Shown: positions 24,805 to 34,529, counted from the stretch's first letter. The stretch is DNA of 45,430 nucleotides from Crocinitomix sp. (GCA_013138735.1 WTCE01000147.1:1-45430), one strand, 5' to 3'. Notes: a model not told the origin generated them from the letters alone. Made by a program: numbers and translations.

Positions 24805-27800
24805 TCATATATATGACGAAAGCTTATAAAGTCTTGAGTCCTCTAAGCAATCATTAATAATTTCCAATCGATCATATATGGTGCCGGTATTTATATAAAA
24901 ACGCTCAACTGCTAACGAAAAGTGGCTAAAATTATCCGTAAAATCATCTTCTAAATAATACATTTTATCGATTAATTGACGATAACTATCACCTTCACAG
25001 TGCATGGCAATTGCTTTCTGGTAATGTTCCTTCGCTTTTTCAAGATGTTGTTTCGGATCAAGACGGTGCATTATTCCTGCGCCAATCAAATCTTCAAGTA
25101 TGACTTTATATGTATCGTATTTGGAACCGTTAAAAAATTTGTTCCCATCTGTGATTGTCAATTCAACTTTAAGTACTTGGCACCAAATAGCCATATTCCA
25201 GTGACTTTCCGCAAGAAGGCTATGACCAAAAATTGCCGATTGTCCATGTACACCAAAAAGATTGATGGCTGTGTTTATTGTGAAGATCGTATCACATGTC
25301 TTTTGAACGATAAAATCATTCTTTTTATTCAATTGGCTGTTTTTACTTCTGTAAAAACAAAATTTTTGATAATGGGCTTTTAACCTGTTTTTACTCCAAA
25401 ATTCTTTGTTGAATGTCTCATTGTTTAGAACATCTTTTTTAAGCTCACTAGCATTTTTTTTAAAGTGCGATCTTAATTCCAAATATCTCACATACACGCT
25501 CGGAGTGTGTCCAAAAGGAGAAGATTCATAATTGTCATCATTTGAACTTGATGAAAATTTTCTAATTAAATCGTTCGTTAGAATTTCAGTTTCTTTGGCT
25601 TCTATTGAAGTGGAAATATTGTTGTATAGGCTTTTTGAATCAACTCTATTCGTATCGTAGATTTTATCTCGACAAAAGATCAATTCGTATTTGAGAATTT
25701 GTGGACGAATTGTGTTTTCGTGTGCCTGATAAAATCCACGTAGGATTTTCTTAAATAATGAACTTACTTTACTAGAAATCTGAGATTGTAATTTTTTACT
25801 TAACCGAGATGGAAAATCTAAGACATTCAAAGTATAAAGAATTTTACGTCGTTGAAATGAAGCATTTATATCCTTTCCAACGGATTCATATAATTTAGCG
25901 ATAACTTCATACAATACAACGATTTTAGGAACATCAAAGTTCCTCTTTATTTCAACAACCGAGAGCAATTTTTCGTCATTTACATTGTAGATCAGATGTT
26001 GGTCAAAACATTCCTGTAATGACAATTCTCTTTCGGAACTATTTATCCAAAAAAACATTCTAAGGTCTGATTCTTTAATTTTCCGCCCGTCTTGCAATGT
26101 TAATAAACAATCTGCCAATTTAGACAATACACCAGCTAGTGAAATAATAAATGGAGTTCCCATCCCCGAGTAAGAATACTTTGAATTTTTATAACCTTTT
26201 CTGTTAATTAAATTTATAATATGAGAAAACGAAAGTTTATCTTTCTTATTATTCCCTGTTTGTTTAAAAACAAGCAAATACCAGTGTAAGGACTCAGTGT
26301 AATCTTTCAAAGCACTGATTGAAGGACGGTAATTTACTAATCGCATTTTCCTTTGTTTGATTAACTGGTTGTCCCAATTAGTATAAAGGGTGAATTTGTT
26401 TTTTTGCTTTTTATTTTCATTTTTTAAATCAGATTGTAAATGAATATTTCCGTTTTTAAAAAATAGAATACTACCTCTATTTAAGAAAAAATTTGCTTTA
26501 AGAAACTGAAAACCTTTATCACCATCAGTATCGAAAGTCTTAATCCATACTTTAAAAGTTTTATAATTGTTGATTAAGTGTTTAGAGGTTAATCCATCTA
26601 GTGCAGACTTTTCAATTGCCACAAGTGACGATAAGAAGCCTTGCCCAATTGCTCGAATTTCGTTTTGAATCTGTCGGGAAATATTCTTGTTTTTGTTTTT
26701 CTTCAAGCCTTTTGATTTAATTCTCTCACTGAAAATCAAAATGTCGTTTTGTAATTCTAGATAATTCGACAGTGACGAGTTGAATGCTTTTATTCGCTCA
26801 TACGTATGTCCCATTTTTAGCCTAACAAGACAATACAACGTGAAGTGTTTCAATGTTAAGTTTTCGATTTTAACCCTTTTTAAAGATTGAATTGTATCGT
26901 TGTAATTTACAAGAGCATCATCATACTCTTTGTCGAAAAAATGCAGATCTCCTAGTAGGTTATTAATAAACGCAATAGAATCAATATGAACATTTTGGAG
27001 AGATGCTTCTTGGGTGTAATTTTTTCTTAGCTGATTAATTTTTGATTTATAGTGTTTTTTGATTAAAATTGATTCATCCAAAGTGAAATTGAATGCGGCC
27101 GAATCCGCTGGTGAAATTCTAGATAAGAACCGTATCTCATGCTCCAATCGTGAATAGAATTTGTATTGATGAATCCCATTTTCTATTCTCCTTATGTGAG
27201 TTTTAAAAAGAGATTCGAGCAGGTTTGTTATAAATCGTCGCAGTTCTGGCTCTTTGTTTATTGCTAGTATTTCTGGCGTTAACTCTAAGTTTCTCCATGA
27301 AAACCCCTGATTATGGAATTTTAAAATATGATCAACTAAAAAAGATGTGCTAACCAATAACTTATCACTTCGAAACTTACTGGAGCGTCCGTGCGCAATT
27401 AGGTAAGGACGATATAGATAAGTAATAAATCCGATTTTATGCTGCGTCTTATAATCTAATTTTAAAAAATAACCTTTTTCAGTTTTTCCCTCGGAAGTAA
27501 TGGCAACAACGTTGCGTCGTGAATAATTTTGATCTGAATTCAATTCGTTAAAACTAATTTTTTTGACATGCTCTTCTATAAGTTGAATTATTTTTTTTGG
27601 CATTCCATTACTTCTGTAGATTAAATAAAAAACAAAGGTTTGCAAAATGTAAATAATTTTTCTCGTGGCTTCCTCATTGTCTTTGCCGCCCAAAACACAA
27701 TCCTTATTTACGGTTTCAGTTTTGAGCAGTTCATAGTACCTTGATAATAAATTTTCTGAATCTTTCATTTCACTATTATCACCCCTTTCAATATTATCTG

Positions 27801-28971
27801 GAAACAATAATCTGAATAAAAATAATTCTGTAGGTTTGGAGATTCCAGAATATGGATTTTTGTTGGTATCACTTTTTATTAAACTTGGGACGTAGATAAT
27901 GTCATGAAAAATACTCCCATAAAAGGAGTCTCGTGCCGCAACATCTGCCAATGATGCATCATACATTTCACGTCCCGCAATAAAAATGAACTTGGCAGGT
28001 GCTTCATTAAGAAAATTTTTCATATTTGCCAAAATGGATGCAATGGCTTCTTGTCTTTGTCGTATCGCATGGGTAGTATAGATACTGCCTTCACTTTCAG
28101 TATAATTGGGTTCTTCGTCTGCCTTGTCTGAAATTCCGGCATTTGATCTCGCTTCGATTTTATCAAGCTCATCTAATACGAAAATGGGAGGGGATTTTAA
28201 TTTTTTCAGAATACGGAGGAACTCTAATTCGATCTCTTTATCATTGGGAATAGCATTTGAATAGGTTGATTTTTTGAATCTGTTGTATGAAAGAAAATTG
28301 GATGCGCTAGTTTGAAAATTACGACCTTTTTCCCTATTTATTGCAGCGTCAATTCGTAACTCTAGCTTTTTCGCTTCCAGTAAGTTACTGCTCTGAAAAC
28401 TGAATACGAAAAGCCTTATCACGCCAAGGCAAACGGCAATAAAAAGAATTAACTCGATTGTAAATCCATAATTATTTTTTATCCAATCAAAGAAAGCAAT
28501 ATTTTCAATCCAAAATGTCGTTTCAGAAATTAAGATATCAATCGAAAAAACAAGTACAAAGAGACTAACTAAGATTATTAAACAGATATCAAGAACTCTT
28601 GTTATAGCTGGTTTTTCTTTCTTTTCTTTTAGATGATCGATCAATCCTCCGACCATTGACCTAAGAACGTCCTTATAAGACAAGTTTTCTTGAGCCAGAC
28701 TTGTATATATTGGCTTAACCTTACTACCCTTGATTGCTTCCTTAACTAAAGCAGTTTTACCCACACCTCTAAAACCTGTTACTAGAATCGTTCTTGTAAC
28801 CAAATCTTCATTGCCAATCTGTTCCTTAAGTCTATTCAATAATTTTTTTCGTCCAATAAGTTCATTTTTATCATTTTTTTTTCTGTGAAAGCGTTCAAAT
28901 TGAGGTAATTCGATATAAACATCTTTGATTCGACTACAATTATCATAGTCAAATTCTAACGGTTCAGTCAT
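24805..28971 (-). CDS. Giant KAP/STAND-like NTPase with membrane helices inside the P-loop domain
   Basis: A 1388-residue protein. Walker A is GFRGVGKT at 66-73 and Walker B IFVLDELDKI at 263-272. Two membrane helices (about 127-147 and 172-192) lie between them, the layout of KAP-family NTPases. FIFIAGREMYD is a sensor-like strand. The remaining ~1000 residues are helical, with segments that look like TPR-type pairs (LLGDLHFFDKEYDDALVNYNDTIQSL, HLEKAKEHYQKAIAM), suiting a sensor. It lies 48 bases after the 554-residue secreted-protein gene on the same strand, probably one operon. Confidence 0.75.
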   Translation of the reverse strand: MTEPLEFDYDNCSRIKDVYIELPQFERFHRKKNDKNELIGRKKLLNRLKEQIGNEDLVTRTILVTGFRGVGKTALVKEAIKGSKVKPIYTSLAQENLSYKDVLRSMVGGLIDHLKEKKEKPAITRVLDICLIILVSLFVLVFSIDILISETTFWIENIAFFDWIKNNYGFTIELILFIAVCLGVIRLFVFSFQSSNLLEAKKLELRIDAAINREKGRNFQTSASNFLSYNRFKKSTYSNAIPNDKEIELEFLRILKKLKSPPIFVLDELDKIEARSNAGISDKADEEPNYTESEGSIYTTHAIRQRQEAIASILANMKNFLNEAPAKFIFIAGREMYDASLADVAARDSFYGSIFHDIIYVPSLIKSDTNKNPYSGISKPTELFLFRLLFPDNIERGDNSEMKDSENLLSRYYELLKTETVNKDCVLGGKDNEEATRKIIYILQTFVFYLIYRSNGMPKKIIQLIEEHVKKISFNELNSDQNYSRRNVVAITSEGKTEKGYFLKLDYKTQHKIGFITYLYRPYLIAHGRSSKFRSDKLLVSTSFLVDHILKFHNQGFSWRNLELTPEILAINKEPELRRFITNLLESLFKTHIRRIENGIHQYKFYSRLEHEIRFLSRISPADSAAFNFTLDESILIKKHYKSKINQLRKNYTQEASLQNVHIDSIAFINNLLGDLHFFDKEYDDALVNYNDTIQSLKRVKIENLTLKHFTLYCLVRLKMGHTYERIKAFNSSLSNYLELQNDILIFSERIKSKGLKKNKNKNISRQIQNEIRAIGQGFLSSLVAIEKSALDGLTSKHLINNYKTFKVWIKTFDTDGDKGFQFLKANFFLNRGSILFFKNGNIHLQSDLKNENKKQKNKFTLYTNWDNQLIKQRKMRLVNYRPSISALKDYTESLHWYLLVFKQTGNNKKDKLSFSHIINLINRKGYKNSKYSYSGMGTPFIISLAGVLSKLADCLLTLQDGRKIKESDLRMFFWINSSERELSLQECFDQHLIYNVNDEKLLSVVEIKRNFDVPKIVVLYEVIAKLYESVGKDINASFQRRKILYTLNVLDFPSRLSKKLQSQISSKVSSLFKKILRGFYQAHENTIRPQILKYELIFCRDKIYDTNRVDSKSLYNNISTSIEAKETEILTNDLIRKFSSSSNDDNYESSPFGHTPSVYVRYLELRSHFKKNASELKKDVLNNETFNKEFWSKNRLKAHYQKFCFYRSKNSQLNKKNDFIVQKTCDTIFTINTAINLFGVHGQSAIFGHSLLAESHWNMAIWCQVLKVELTITDGNKFFNGSKYDTYKVILEDLIGAGIMHRLDPKQHLEKAKEHYQKAIAMHCEGDSYRQLIDKMYYLEDDFTDNFSHFSLAVERFYINTGTIYDRLEIINDCLEDSRLYKLSSYI

Positions 28972-29019
28972 GAGTTAATAAGTTTTGGATATGGATAAGA
29001 TAAGTTTTACATATAATAA

Positions 29020-30684
29020 TTAATCATCAAAGAGATTGGATATAGGTATCTCAACTCCAGTTTGGATTTGCCAATAATTATTTCCTCGATAATAAGGCAT
29101 GTCAAAATATTTGATTCGCGCAAAAACAAAGGAACGTTTCGTTTCATCTTTCGAATCTGGTTTTTTCAACCTAATTGCGATCTCAACTTCAGGAGAAAGG
29201 TAGAGATTCCAATTTCGCTCATAATCTATAAAGGGTTGATCATTATTGTACGCAACATTTACTGGGAATTTAAATCGAGCACTTATTCTTGGTGTCGCGA
29301 AAATAGTCCCACCAATAGTGCCATAAAATGAAGGAGTGAATACTCTCTGAAATCTACCAGAGTCAAGGTCGCTAATTGGCGTATGATAAATTCTGTGACC
29401 TATCGTTAAGAATGCATCAGCTACTCTCGATCCCCTCAGTAGATCCGTTTCTATTTCAAAAGATGTATTTGCTTGTCTTAGAATTTTTAGAAGGTCAGAA
29501 TCTGCCCTGTTATTGAAAGTTTGTATTTCTAAGGTATCAAATTTGCTGTCAAATTTTGACCAAGAAACTCCCATTCTTACATATTTAAAAAAACTCATAT
29601 AAGAATTACCTAAATTATTAGAATTGGCCATGAACTGCGCGTTTATTTCAGTTTGAATTAAACCGTTTTCTTCTCCGCTAAGTCCTTTAGTGTCTGTATA
29701 AGCCCTAGCATCAAAGAAAGAATTAGGGCTGCCTTCTAATTTAAGGTCTTCATAATTAATTTTTTTATCTAAAACGAATTCACAATGTGAAGGAAAGTAT
29801 AACCGACTTGAGGATGGTATATAATCTATAAAATCAGTAGTTCGAATATATGAGTTGATTAGTTCACTATTAGTTCCTGCATAATGAAGTACGTAATTGT
29901 TTTTATTGTCATAGTTTGTTAGCGATATTGGCCCCTTATTTTTATAGAACTCGCATTTCCCTGCTACTTTTACAACTAATAAACTAATCTGTCCGTTTTC
30001 AATGATAACTTTCACTGATTCTGCATGAATCGTTGATTTTGATTTTTCATATCTTCTCATAAAACGCTTGTTCCTACCAGAAAGTTTATACTTTTCATGA
30101 GCTTTAGACACTTCCTCTCGTAACTCCTCCCTCTTTCCAATTTTTTTTCTTCTGTAAATTGGTATTTCCGAATTCTGTAACAAGAATATTCTACCAACTT
30201 CGTCGCTTTCAATTTCATTAAACGATAAGGAAAATTGATGTCTGTTTTCAGTATTTAGGATAATACTGAGCTCTGTTGTGTCTATTGCATTTTTGATATA
30301 GGCAAAAATTTTGAAAACCTTTGAAAAACTAACGGTATCATTATAAGATTTAAACTTCACCTGCCTTCTAATTGTATCCTGATTAACGAACGTTTCCATA
30401 GGGAAATAGATTATGGAATCAAGTAGTTCTATATCTTTAGAGGTGGAATTGAAGTGTTCAATTTTTAAAAAGACTTTAGAATCCTGTTTAATAGTATCAT
30501 TTTCATTTTTAATCCCCATCAATTCTATCGTGTGATAATTCGTTCCATCTTCTTTTAGTAAACACGTAAATTCGACGTTGTCTGATTCCTTGAATTCAAT
30601 TTTTATCTGACTCTCCTGGCCAATCAGAACATGAGATATGAAAAAACAAAAAAGTAATGCTCCGCTCAGAATATATTTTTGCAT
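29020..30684 (-). CDS. Exported hypothetical protein, operon partner of the NTPase
   Basis: A 554-residue protein with a signal peptide (MQKYILSGALLFCFFISHVLIGQ). The middle is beta-rich with a basic stretch KAHEKYKLSGRNKRFMRRYEKS. The C-terminal ~200 residues alternate like an outer-membrane beta barrel (FYGTIGGTIFATPRISARF, WNLYLSPEVEIAIRL, VFARIKYFDMPYYRG). Together with the NTPase behind it this would put an outer-membrane or periplasmic component and an inner-membrane NTPase in one system. No family recognised. Confidence 0.65.
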   Translation of the reverse strand: MQKYILSGALLFCFFISHVLIGQESQIKIEFKESDNVEFTCLLKEDGTNYHTIELMGIKNENDTIKQDSKVFLKIEHFNSTSKDIELLDSIIYFPMETFVNQDTIRRQVKFKSYNDTVSFSKVFKIFAYIKNAIDTTELSIILNTENRHQFSLSFNEIESDEVGRIFLLQNSEIPIYRRKKIGKREELREEVSKAHEKYKLSGRNKRFMRRYEKSKSTIHAESVKVIIENGQISLLVVKVAGKCEFYKNKGPISLTNYDNKNNYVLHYAGTNSELINSYIRTTDFIDYIPSSSRLYFPSHCEFVLDKKINYEDLKLEGSPNSFFDARAYTDTKGLSGEENGLIQTEINAQFMANSNNLGNSYMSFFKYVRMGVSWSKFDSKFDTLEIQTFNNRADSDLLKILRQANTSFEIETDLLRGSRVADAFLTIGHRIYHTPISDLDSGRFQRVFTPSFYGTIGGTIFATPRISARFKFPVNVAYNNDQPFIDYERNWNLYLSPEVEIAIRLKKPDSKDETKRSFVFARIKYFDMPYYRGNNYWQIQTGVEIPISNLFDD

Positions 30685-30777
30685 GATTTAGAAAGTTTAA
30701 TTCAGGTAAACCTAATTAAGTCATTCATAAACATCAAGCGTATTTATACGTTTTATTAATTGGGCAAACCTTCCGCT

Positions 30778-30801
30778 CAAACAAACAAACAAACAAACAA
30801 A
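30778..30801. repeat. (CAAA)6 tetranucleotide repeat
   Basis: Six exact CAAA units followed by CAAC. On the minus strand this is (TTTG)6, about 95-120 bases before the start of the secreted-protein/NTPase operon. TTTG is also the -33 promoter element of this phylum. Confidence 0.85.
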
Positions 30802-30826
30802 CAACGCTCACTACCTTGATGGCATA

Positions 30827-30840
30827 AAAGTTCGATATTG
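30827..30840. other. Possible degenerate copy of the R site
   Basis: AAAAGTTCGATATT matches the centre of R2-R5 over 14 bases and is followed by G, but the GTCCCGCC core and the tRNA end are missing. If real, the FRG gene would be a separate 1.1-kb unit. Confidence 0.25.
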
Positions 30841-31004
30841 TTTTCTGCTCAAATTCCAAAGATTCGAAAACAGTTTATTTTCAATAGTATAAATTAAACT
30901 AATGTTTTTGTATTTTTGGTGATAACTAATCGCCCCAAAACAAGCACTTATAAATATTCAGGAATGGGATGTCCGTTAAATCGAATTAATAACGAATATT
31001 AGCC

Positions 31005-31886
31005 ATGAAAAGTCATACATTAAAAATAGCTCGTAATATTGATGAGTACCTCGAAATTATAGAGGTCGCTAAATCAAAAAACAGAGTTTGGTATAGAGGG
31101 ATGAGTAAAGCAAACAGAATGTTAACACCTTCTCTATATAGAGAAAAACGGGATATAGGTCTCAAATATAGCGGCGGAAATGCAAAAAACGGAAAATGGT
31201 ACCGAAAATCAGAAGCTGTAATGAAGTCTGATATTGGAGTAATTGAAAAATTTAAAAAAAAGTATTGTGAATTGTATCCTGAGAAATCAAAAAAATACAA
31301 TCTAATTGATTATTTGTATATAATGCAGCATTATGATATTCCGACTAGGTTACTAGACTTTTCAACTAATGAATTAATCGGATTATATTTTAGTGTAGCA
31401 AAAGACATAAAATCAAATGAAAACGCAGAAGACCAAGAAGAAGATTTTTTGAATAATTATGGGCGCACTAACAAAGGTTCTTCCGTCCATTGCATTGACC
31501 CTTTTTTTTCTAATGAAATTTGCTATGACAATCCTGAGATTATAAACATGGATGATGTTAATGACTTAAATTCTATACACGAACTAGACTTCCCTATATG
31601 CGTAACCACCAATAATAAAGACCCAAGAATACAAGCACAAAATGGTGTTTTCATGCTATACGGAAGGGAATACCCAAGTTATGATTCGAGAGAAATATTT
31701 ATACCTAAAATAACTAAGATATTTATTCCAAATCATTTTAGATCTAAAATTAAACAAGAACTAAAAGAAAAACATAACATATATCATTCAATAGTTTATC
31801 CCGATTTAAAAGGTATCTCTTTGGAAATAATTGAAGAAATTGAACTGAACTATTTGAAGGATTGTAAAGAAGTGTTCGGTGATTAA
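31005..31886 (+). CDS. FRG-domain protein
   Basis: A 293-residue protein. VWYRGMSKANRMLTPSLYRE at 28-47 carries the defining F/Y-R-G motif, and DYLYIMQHYDIPTRLLDFSTNELIGLYFSV at about 102-131 is the second FRG block. FRG proteins are common in defence islands of many bacteria; the biochemical activity is not established to my knowledge. It is the last gene before R1. Confidence 0.85.
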   Translation: MKSHTLKIARNIDEYLEIIEVAKSKNRVWYRGMSKANRMLTPSLYREKRDIGLKYSGGNAKNGKWYRKSEAVMKSDIGVIEKFKKKYCELYPEKSKKYNLIDYLYIMQHYDIPTRLLDFSTNELIGLYFSVAKDIKSNENAEDQEEDFLNNYGRTNKGSSVHCIDPFFSNEICYDNPEIINMDDVNDLNSIHELDFPICVTTNNKDPRIQAQNGVFMLYGREYPSYDSREIFIPKITKIFIPNHFRSKIKQELKEKHNIYHSIVYPDLKGISLEIIEEIELNYLKDCKEVFGD

Positions 31887-31923
31887 AGAATACTAGCAGC
31901 CGACGAGAAGTAAACAGTTCACC

Positions 31924-31980
31924 CCAAACACAACCCAATATCCTCCACCAAAAAGTTCGCTATTTGTCCCGCCTCGATAC
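31924..31980. repeat. R1, attR-type site ending unit 1
   Basis: 57 bases: CCAAACACAACCCAATATCC, a variable triplet region, AAAAAGTTCGCTATTTG, then GTCCCGCC and a tRNA-Leu 3' end reading TCGATAC (one base shorter than R2-R5). On the minus strand it encodes EAGQIANFLVEDIGLCLG with TGA directly after. Confidence 0.9.
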
Positions 31981-32010
31981 AGATCACTTCCTTTTGAAGC
32001 AGGCAGTATT

Positions 32011-32044
32011 AAAAGCCCTTTACTATTTTTAGTGAGGGGCTTTT
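32011..32044 (+). terminator. T1, terminator after R1
   Basis: A 15-bp stem with two G-U pairs (AAAAGCCCTTTACTA with TAGTGAGGGGCTTTT), loop TTTT. Same right arm as T2 and T3. Confidence 0.8.
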
Positions 32045-32049
32045 GTTTG

Positions 32050-32991
32050 TTAACTGTTTTTTAAATTTCCAATCTGAGAAATAATATTGCTCATAACATT
32101 TAATTCCTCATTTGAAAATTTTCTATTTTCTATTGACTCGGTTGTCTCACTGTTTTTCAATAAATTGGGATTATTAAACAGACTCAAATTTTTTATTAAA
32201 GTTTGTAATTTTTCTTGGTCATTATCAAACATACTTTCAGACTGTAATTTTAGTATGATTAAATTTGATTCACGTTGTCGCTTAATCGATTCGTAGTACT
32301 TAAAATCATCCATTGTTATACGATACTGTTTAAGGAAAAAAAAGGCTACAAATTCAACAAAAAACAAAGCCCCAAAACGAGGGAGAAATTGAATTATCAA
32401 TTCAAAATTCCTTGGAGTGTTTTGTAGAATTGAAACGGATTGAAATGAAAAATAAACGATTCCTAAAATCGCAATAAAACTTCCAATAAACAAGTAAGCT
32501 GAAGACCTTCCATACATTTTTCTTGAAAGTCTACCAGACATCCCACATAGATGAACTAGCAAATCTTCAGATTCAAAATCTTTAAGGGATTTTTTTAATC
32601 TTTGTGTTTGCTTCTCGGTTGAATTATCAGCAACTGCTGACGGTACCAATTTATTTTCCTTTGAACTTGGAGAATCGTTTTCTTTTGTTTCTCTTGTTCT
32701 GATATAGTATCTTAAATTCTCAAACGGAAAAACGTTAAAAATTATTTTCCAAAGTATCGGGATAATCCACACCAAGGAGCCAATTATTATGCTGTTTAAG
32801 ACTATAGAATAAAAACTAAAAAGAGAGTCATTCGAATTAATTGTCTCTAATTTAAAAGAAAATATTTGTGAATAGTATGTTTTAAACCCACCTGCAACTG
32901 CAAATAAGACCCATATAACGATTTCTACTATAGCAGCTATCCTATCACGACCTTCCTCTTTGAGAGTTCTATCCCTTTCAAATTGATTCAT
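32050..32991 (-). CDS. Four-helix membrane protein, sole gene of unit 2
   Basis: A 313-residue protein with membrane segments near 22-42, 62-82, 165-185 and 195-220, separated by a charged linker (about 100-155) and followed by a ~90-residue helical cytoplasmic tail. No family recognised. It is the only gene between R1/T1 and R2, so the unit's selective value must rest on it. Size and layout resemble membrane effectors of abortive-infection systems, which is inference. Confidence 0.7.
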   Translation of the reverse strand: MNQFERDRTLKEEGRDRIAAIVEIVIWVLFAVAGGFKTYYSQIFSFKLETINSNDSLFSFYSIVLNSIIIGSLVWIIPILWKIIFNVFPFENLRYYIRTRETKENDSPSSKENKLVPSAVADNSTEKQTQRLKKSLKDFESEDLLVHLCGMSGRLSRKMYGRSSAYLFIGSFIAILGIVYFSFQSVSILQNTPRNFELIIQFLPRFGALFFVEFVAFFFLKQYRITMDDFKYYESIKRQRESNLIILKLQSESMFDNDQEKLQTLIKNLSLFNNPNLLKNSETTESIENRKFSNEELNVMSNIISQIGNLKNS

Positions 32992-33093
32992 TTATATAAG
33001 TTTTGTGATTGTAAATTACAGAATTAAATCCTCTTACTTAAAAATATACTGGATATTTAAAAGCAGGTTACCTTAGTTTTTAGGTAATCTCTC

Positions 33094-33151
33094 CCAAACA
33101 CAACCCAATATCCTCAGCTAAAAAGTTCGATATTTGTCCCGCCTCGGGTAC
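33094..33151. repeat. R2, attR-type site ending unit 2
   Basis: 58-base copy of the site. Minus strand encodes VPEAGQISNFLAEDIGLCLG, then three codons and TAA. Ends in CTCGGGTAC. Confidence 0.92.
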
Positions 33152-33156
33152 GGAAT

Positions 33157-33189
33157 AAAACCCTTCACTAATTTTAGTGAGGGGTTTTT
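33157..33189 (+). terminator. T2, terminator after R2
   Basis: AAAACCCTTCACTA pairs with TAGTGAGGGGTTTT around ATTT, then a T run. Confidence 0.85.
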
Positions 33190-33347
33190 CGTTTTTTGGT
33201 AACTTTGATTTCTAAAAGTCAATATTTAAAAACAGGAGTGACTTCGTACGTTCACGAAACAAGTAGCTCTGAAAAGACTGTTCAACTCAATAAAACCTTG
33301 CTTAAATTTTAGGGCTATTGTATTGTTGGAAAATTTTAATAAATACT

Positions 33348-34529
33348 ATGAATAGAATAATTGATTTAAAAGGCATTCCAACTATAAATATTAATGGATT
33401 AGTATTTGAAGGCTGGTATGTAAATGCAGAAAATATGCATGTTTCCCACTTAAAAACTACAACGTGCAGGTTCAATAATGATTTCACATATGATGTAAAG
33501 AAACTGGAAGGCGTCATTTTTTGGAATGTAATAGAATCGGAAAACTTCCAAGAATTGCCCCTAAACACGATTATTACAATAGATCAAATTACCTATAACG
33601 AAATACCGCCATTAGACATGTTACCGCACATATTTAATGGGATTAGCTTCATAAGAAATGAAGATGGTTATTTTGTTGAATATGATTCTATGCTTTTTCG
33701 TAACAATGCGAATACCAATAAGAAGGAGACTTGGAATAAAAAGTGGGCAGTTGACTTTTATTCTAAAGAATTATTAAAGTATTCTTCACCAAATGAGTTC
33801 GAAGTATTTATTAATGAAGCTTCTGAAGATGACTTAGAGCTTGAAATGAGCATAAAAATTTCTATCAAAACCCCCAGTAGTTTTAAAAACGCTTTTTCAC
33901 AATCATTAAATTATTTGGAAAATATTTTAAATAAAATCGAACTAGATTTGGCTGGATTTGATGATCTTTTAGAACTTTCCGATTTATGGAAAAGAAAAGA
34001 TGAAATAACGACGGAAAAATCATGGCAAAAAATTCTTAAAGCAAACTCATGGATTTTATCACTCGCATTTAGCCAACCAATGTTATTATTTGAAAACGAA
34101 GGCTTCTTAGGAGGTAAAAGTATTGGTAATAAACATGGGAAGATTGTCGATTTTGTATACCAAAATCAATTTACTAAAAATATTCTTTTAATTGAAATAA
34201 AGACTCCAAGTACTAAATTAATTGGTGCAAAGTATAGGGATACGTTTTCATTTTCGAAAGAACTAACTGGAGGAATCAGTCAGACTTTATCCTATATTAA
34301 CACCCTGAATAAAGATTTCTATTCGATAAGCGCAAATTCAGAAAATAATTTTGATTTTCTTGGGGCAAAAGCTCTACTAGTTATTGGATCAATAAGTGAG
34401 CTTAATCCAGAAAAACGACTTGCTTTTGAACTTTTTAGAAATTCCATTAGTAGTCTGGAAATAATAACATTTGATGAACTTTTTGAAAAAATATTTATGA
34501 TATTAAGTATTGCCAAAGATTCCAAATAA
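33348..34529 (+). CDS. sduA: Shedu-type defence nuclease
   Basis: A 393-residue protein from ATG 33348; an in-frame TTG at 33318 is possible but less likely. The C-terminal half has the DUF4263/Shedu layout: SWQKILKANSWILSLAF, KIVDFVYQNQ, and LLIEIKTPSTKLIGAKYR, giving the D...ExK nuclease centre followed by the conserved TP...YR segment, then SKELTGGISQTLSYI. Shedu is a single-gene anti-phage system, which fits its place as the only gene of unit 3. The N-terminal ~200 residues are variable as usual and probably sense the trigger. Confidence 0.85.
   Translation: MNRIIDLKGIPTININGLVFEGWYVNAENMHVSHLKTTTCRFNNDFTYDVKKLEGVIFWNVIESENFQELPLNTIITIDQITYNEIPPLDMLPHIFNGISFIRNEDGYFVEYDSMLFRNNANTNKKETWNKKWAVDFYSKELLKYSSPNEFEVFINEASEDDLELEMSIKISIKTPSSFKNAFSQSLNYLENILNKIELDLAGFDDLLELSDLWKRKDEITTEKSWQKILKANSWILSLAFSQPMLLFENEGFLGGKSIGNKHGKIVDFVYQNQFTKNILLIEIKTPSTKLIGAKYRDTFSFSKELTGGISQTLSYINTLNKDFYSISANSENNFDFLGAKALLVIGSISELNPEKRLAFELFRNSISSLEIITFDELFEKIFMILSIAKDSK

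Larger units (their letters stand above)
30685..31004. other. Divergent intergenic region with tetranucleotide repeat and possible old att relic
   Basis: 320 bases between divergent starts. It contains the (CAAA)6 tract and the AAAAGTTCGATATT match described separately, plus TATTTTTG at 30911-30918, a possible -7 box for the FRG gene without a clear -33. Confidence 0.5.

Noticed and set aside
24805-28971. Assignment of the giant NTPase to the Avs family
   Set aside because: Membrane helices lie inside the P-loop domain and no N-terminal nuclease or protease effector is visible; KAP-like is the better description.
33318-33347. TTG start giving a 10-residue longer Shedu protein
   Set aside because: ATG at 33348 is a normal start and the extension is not conserved-looking.
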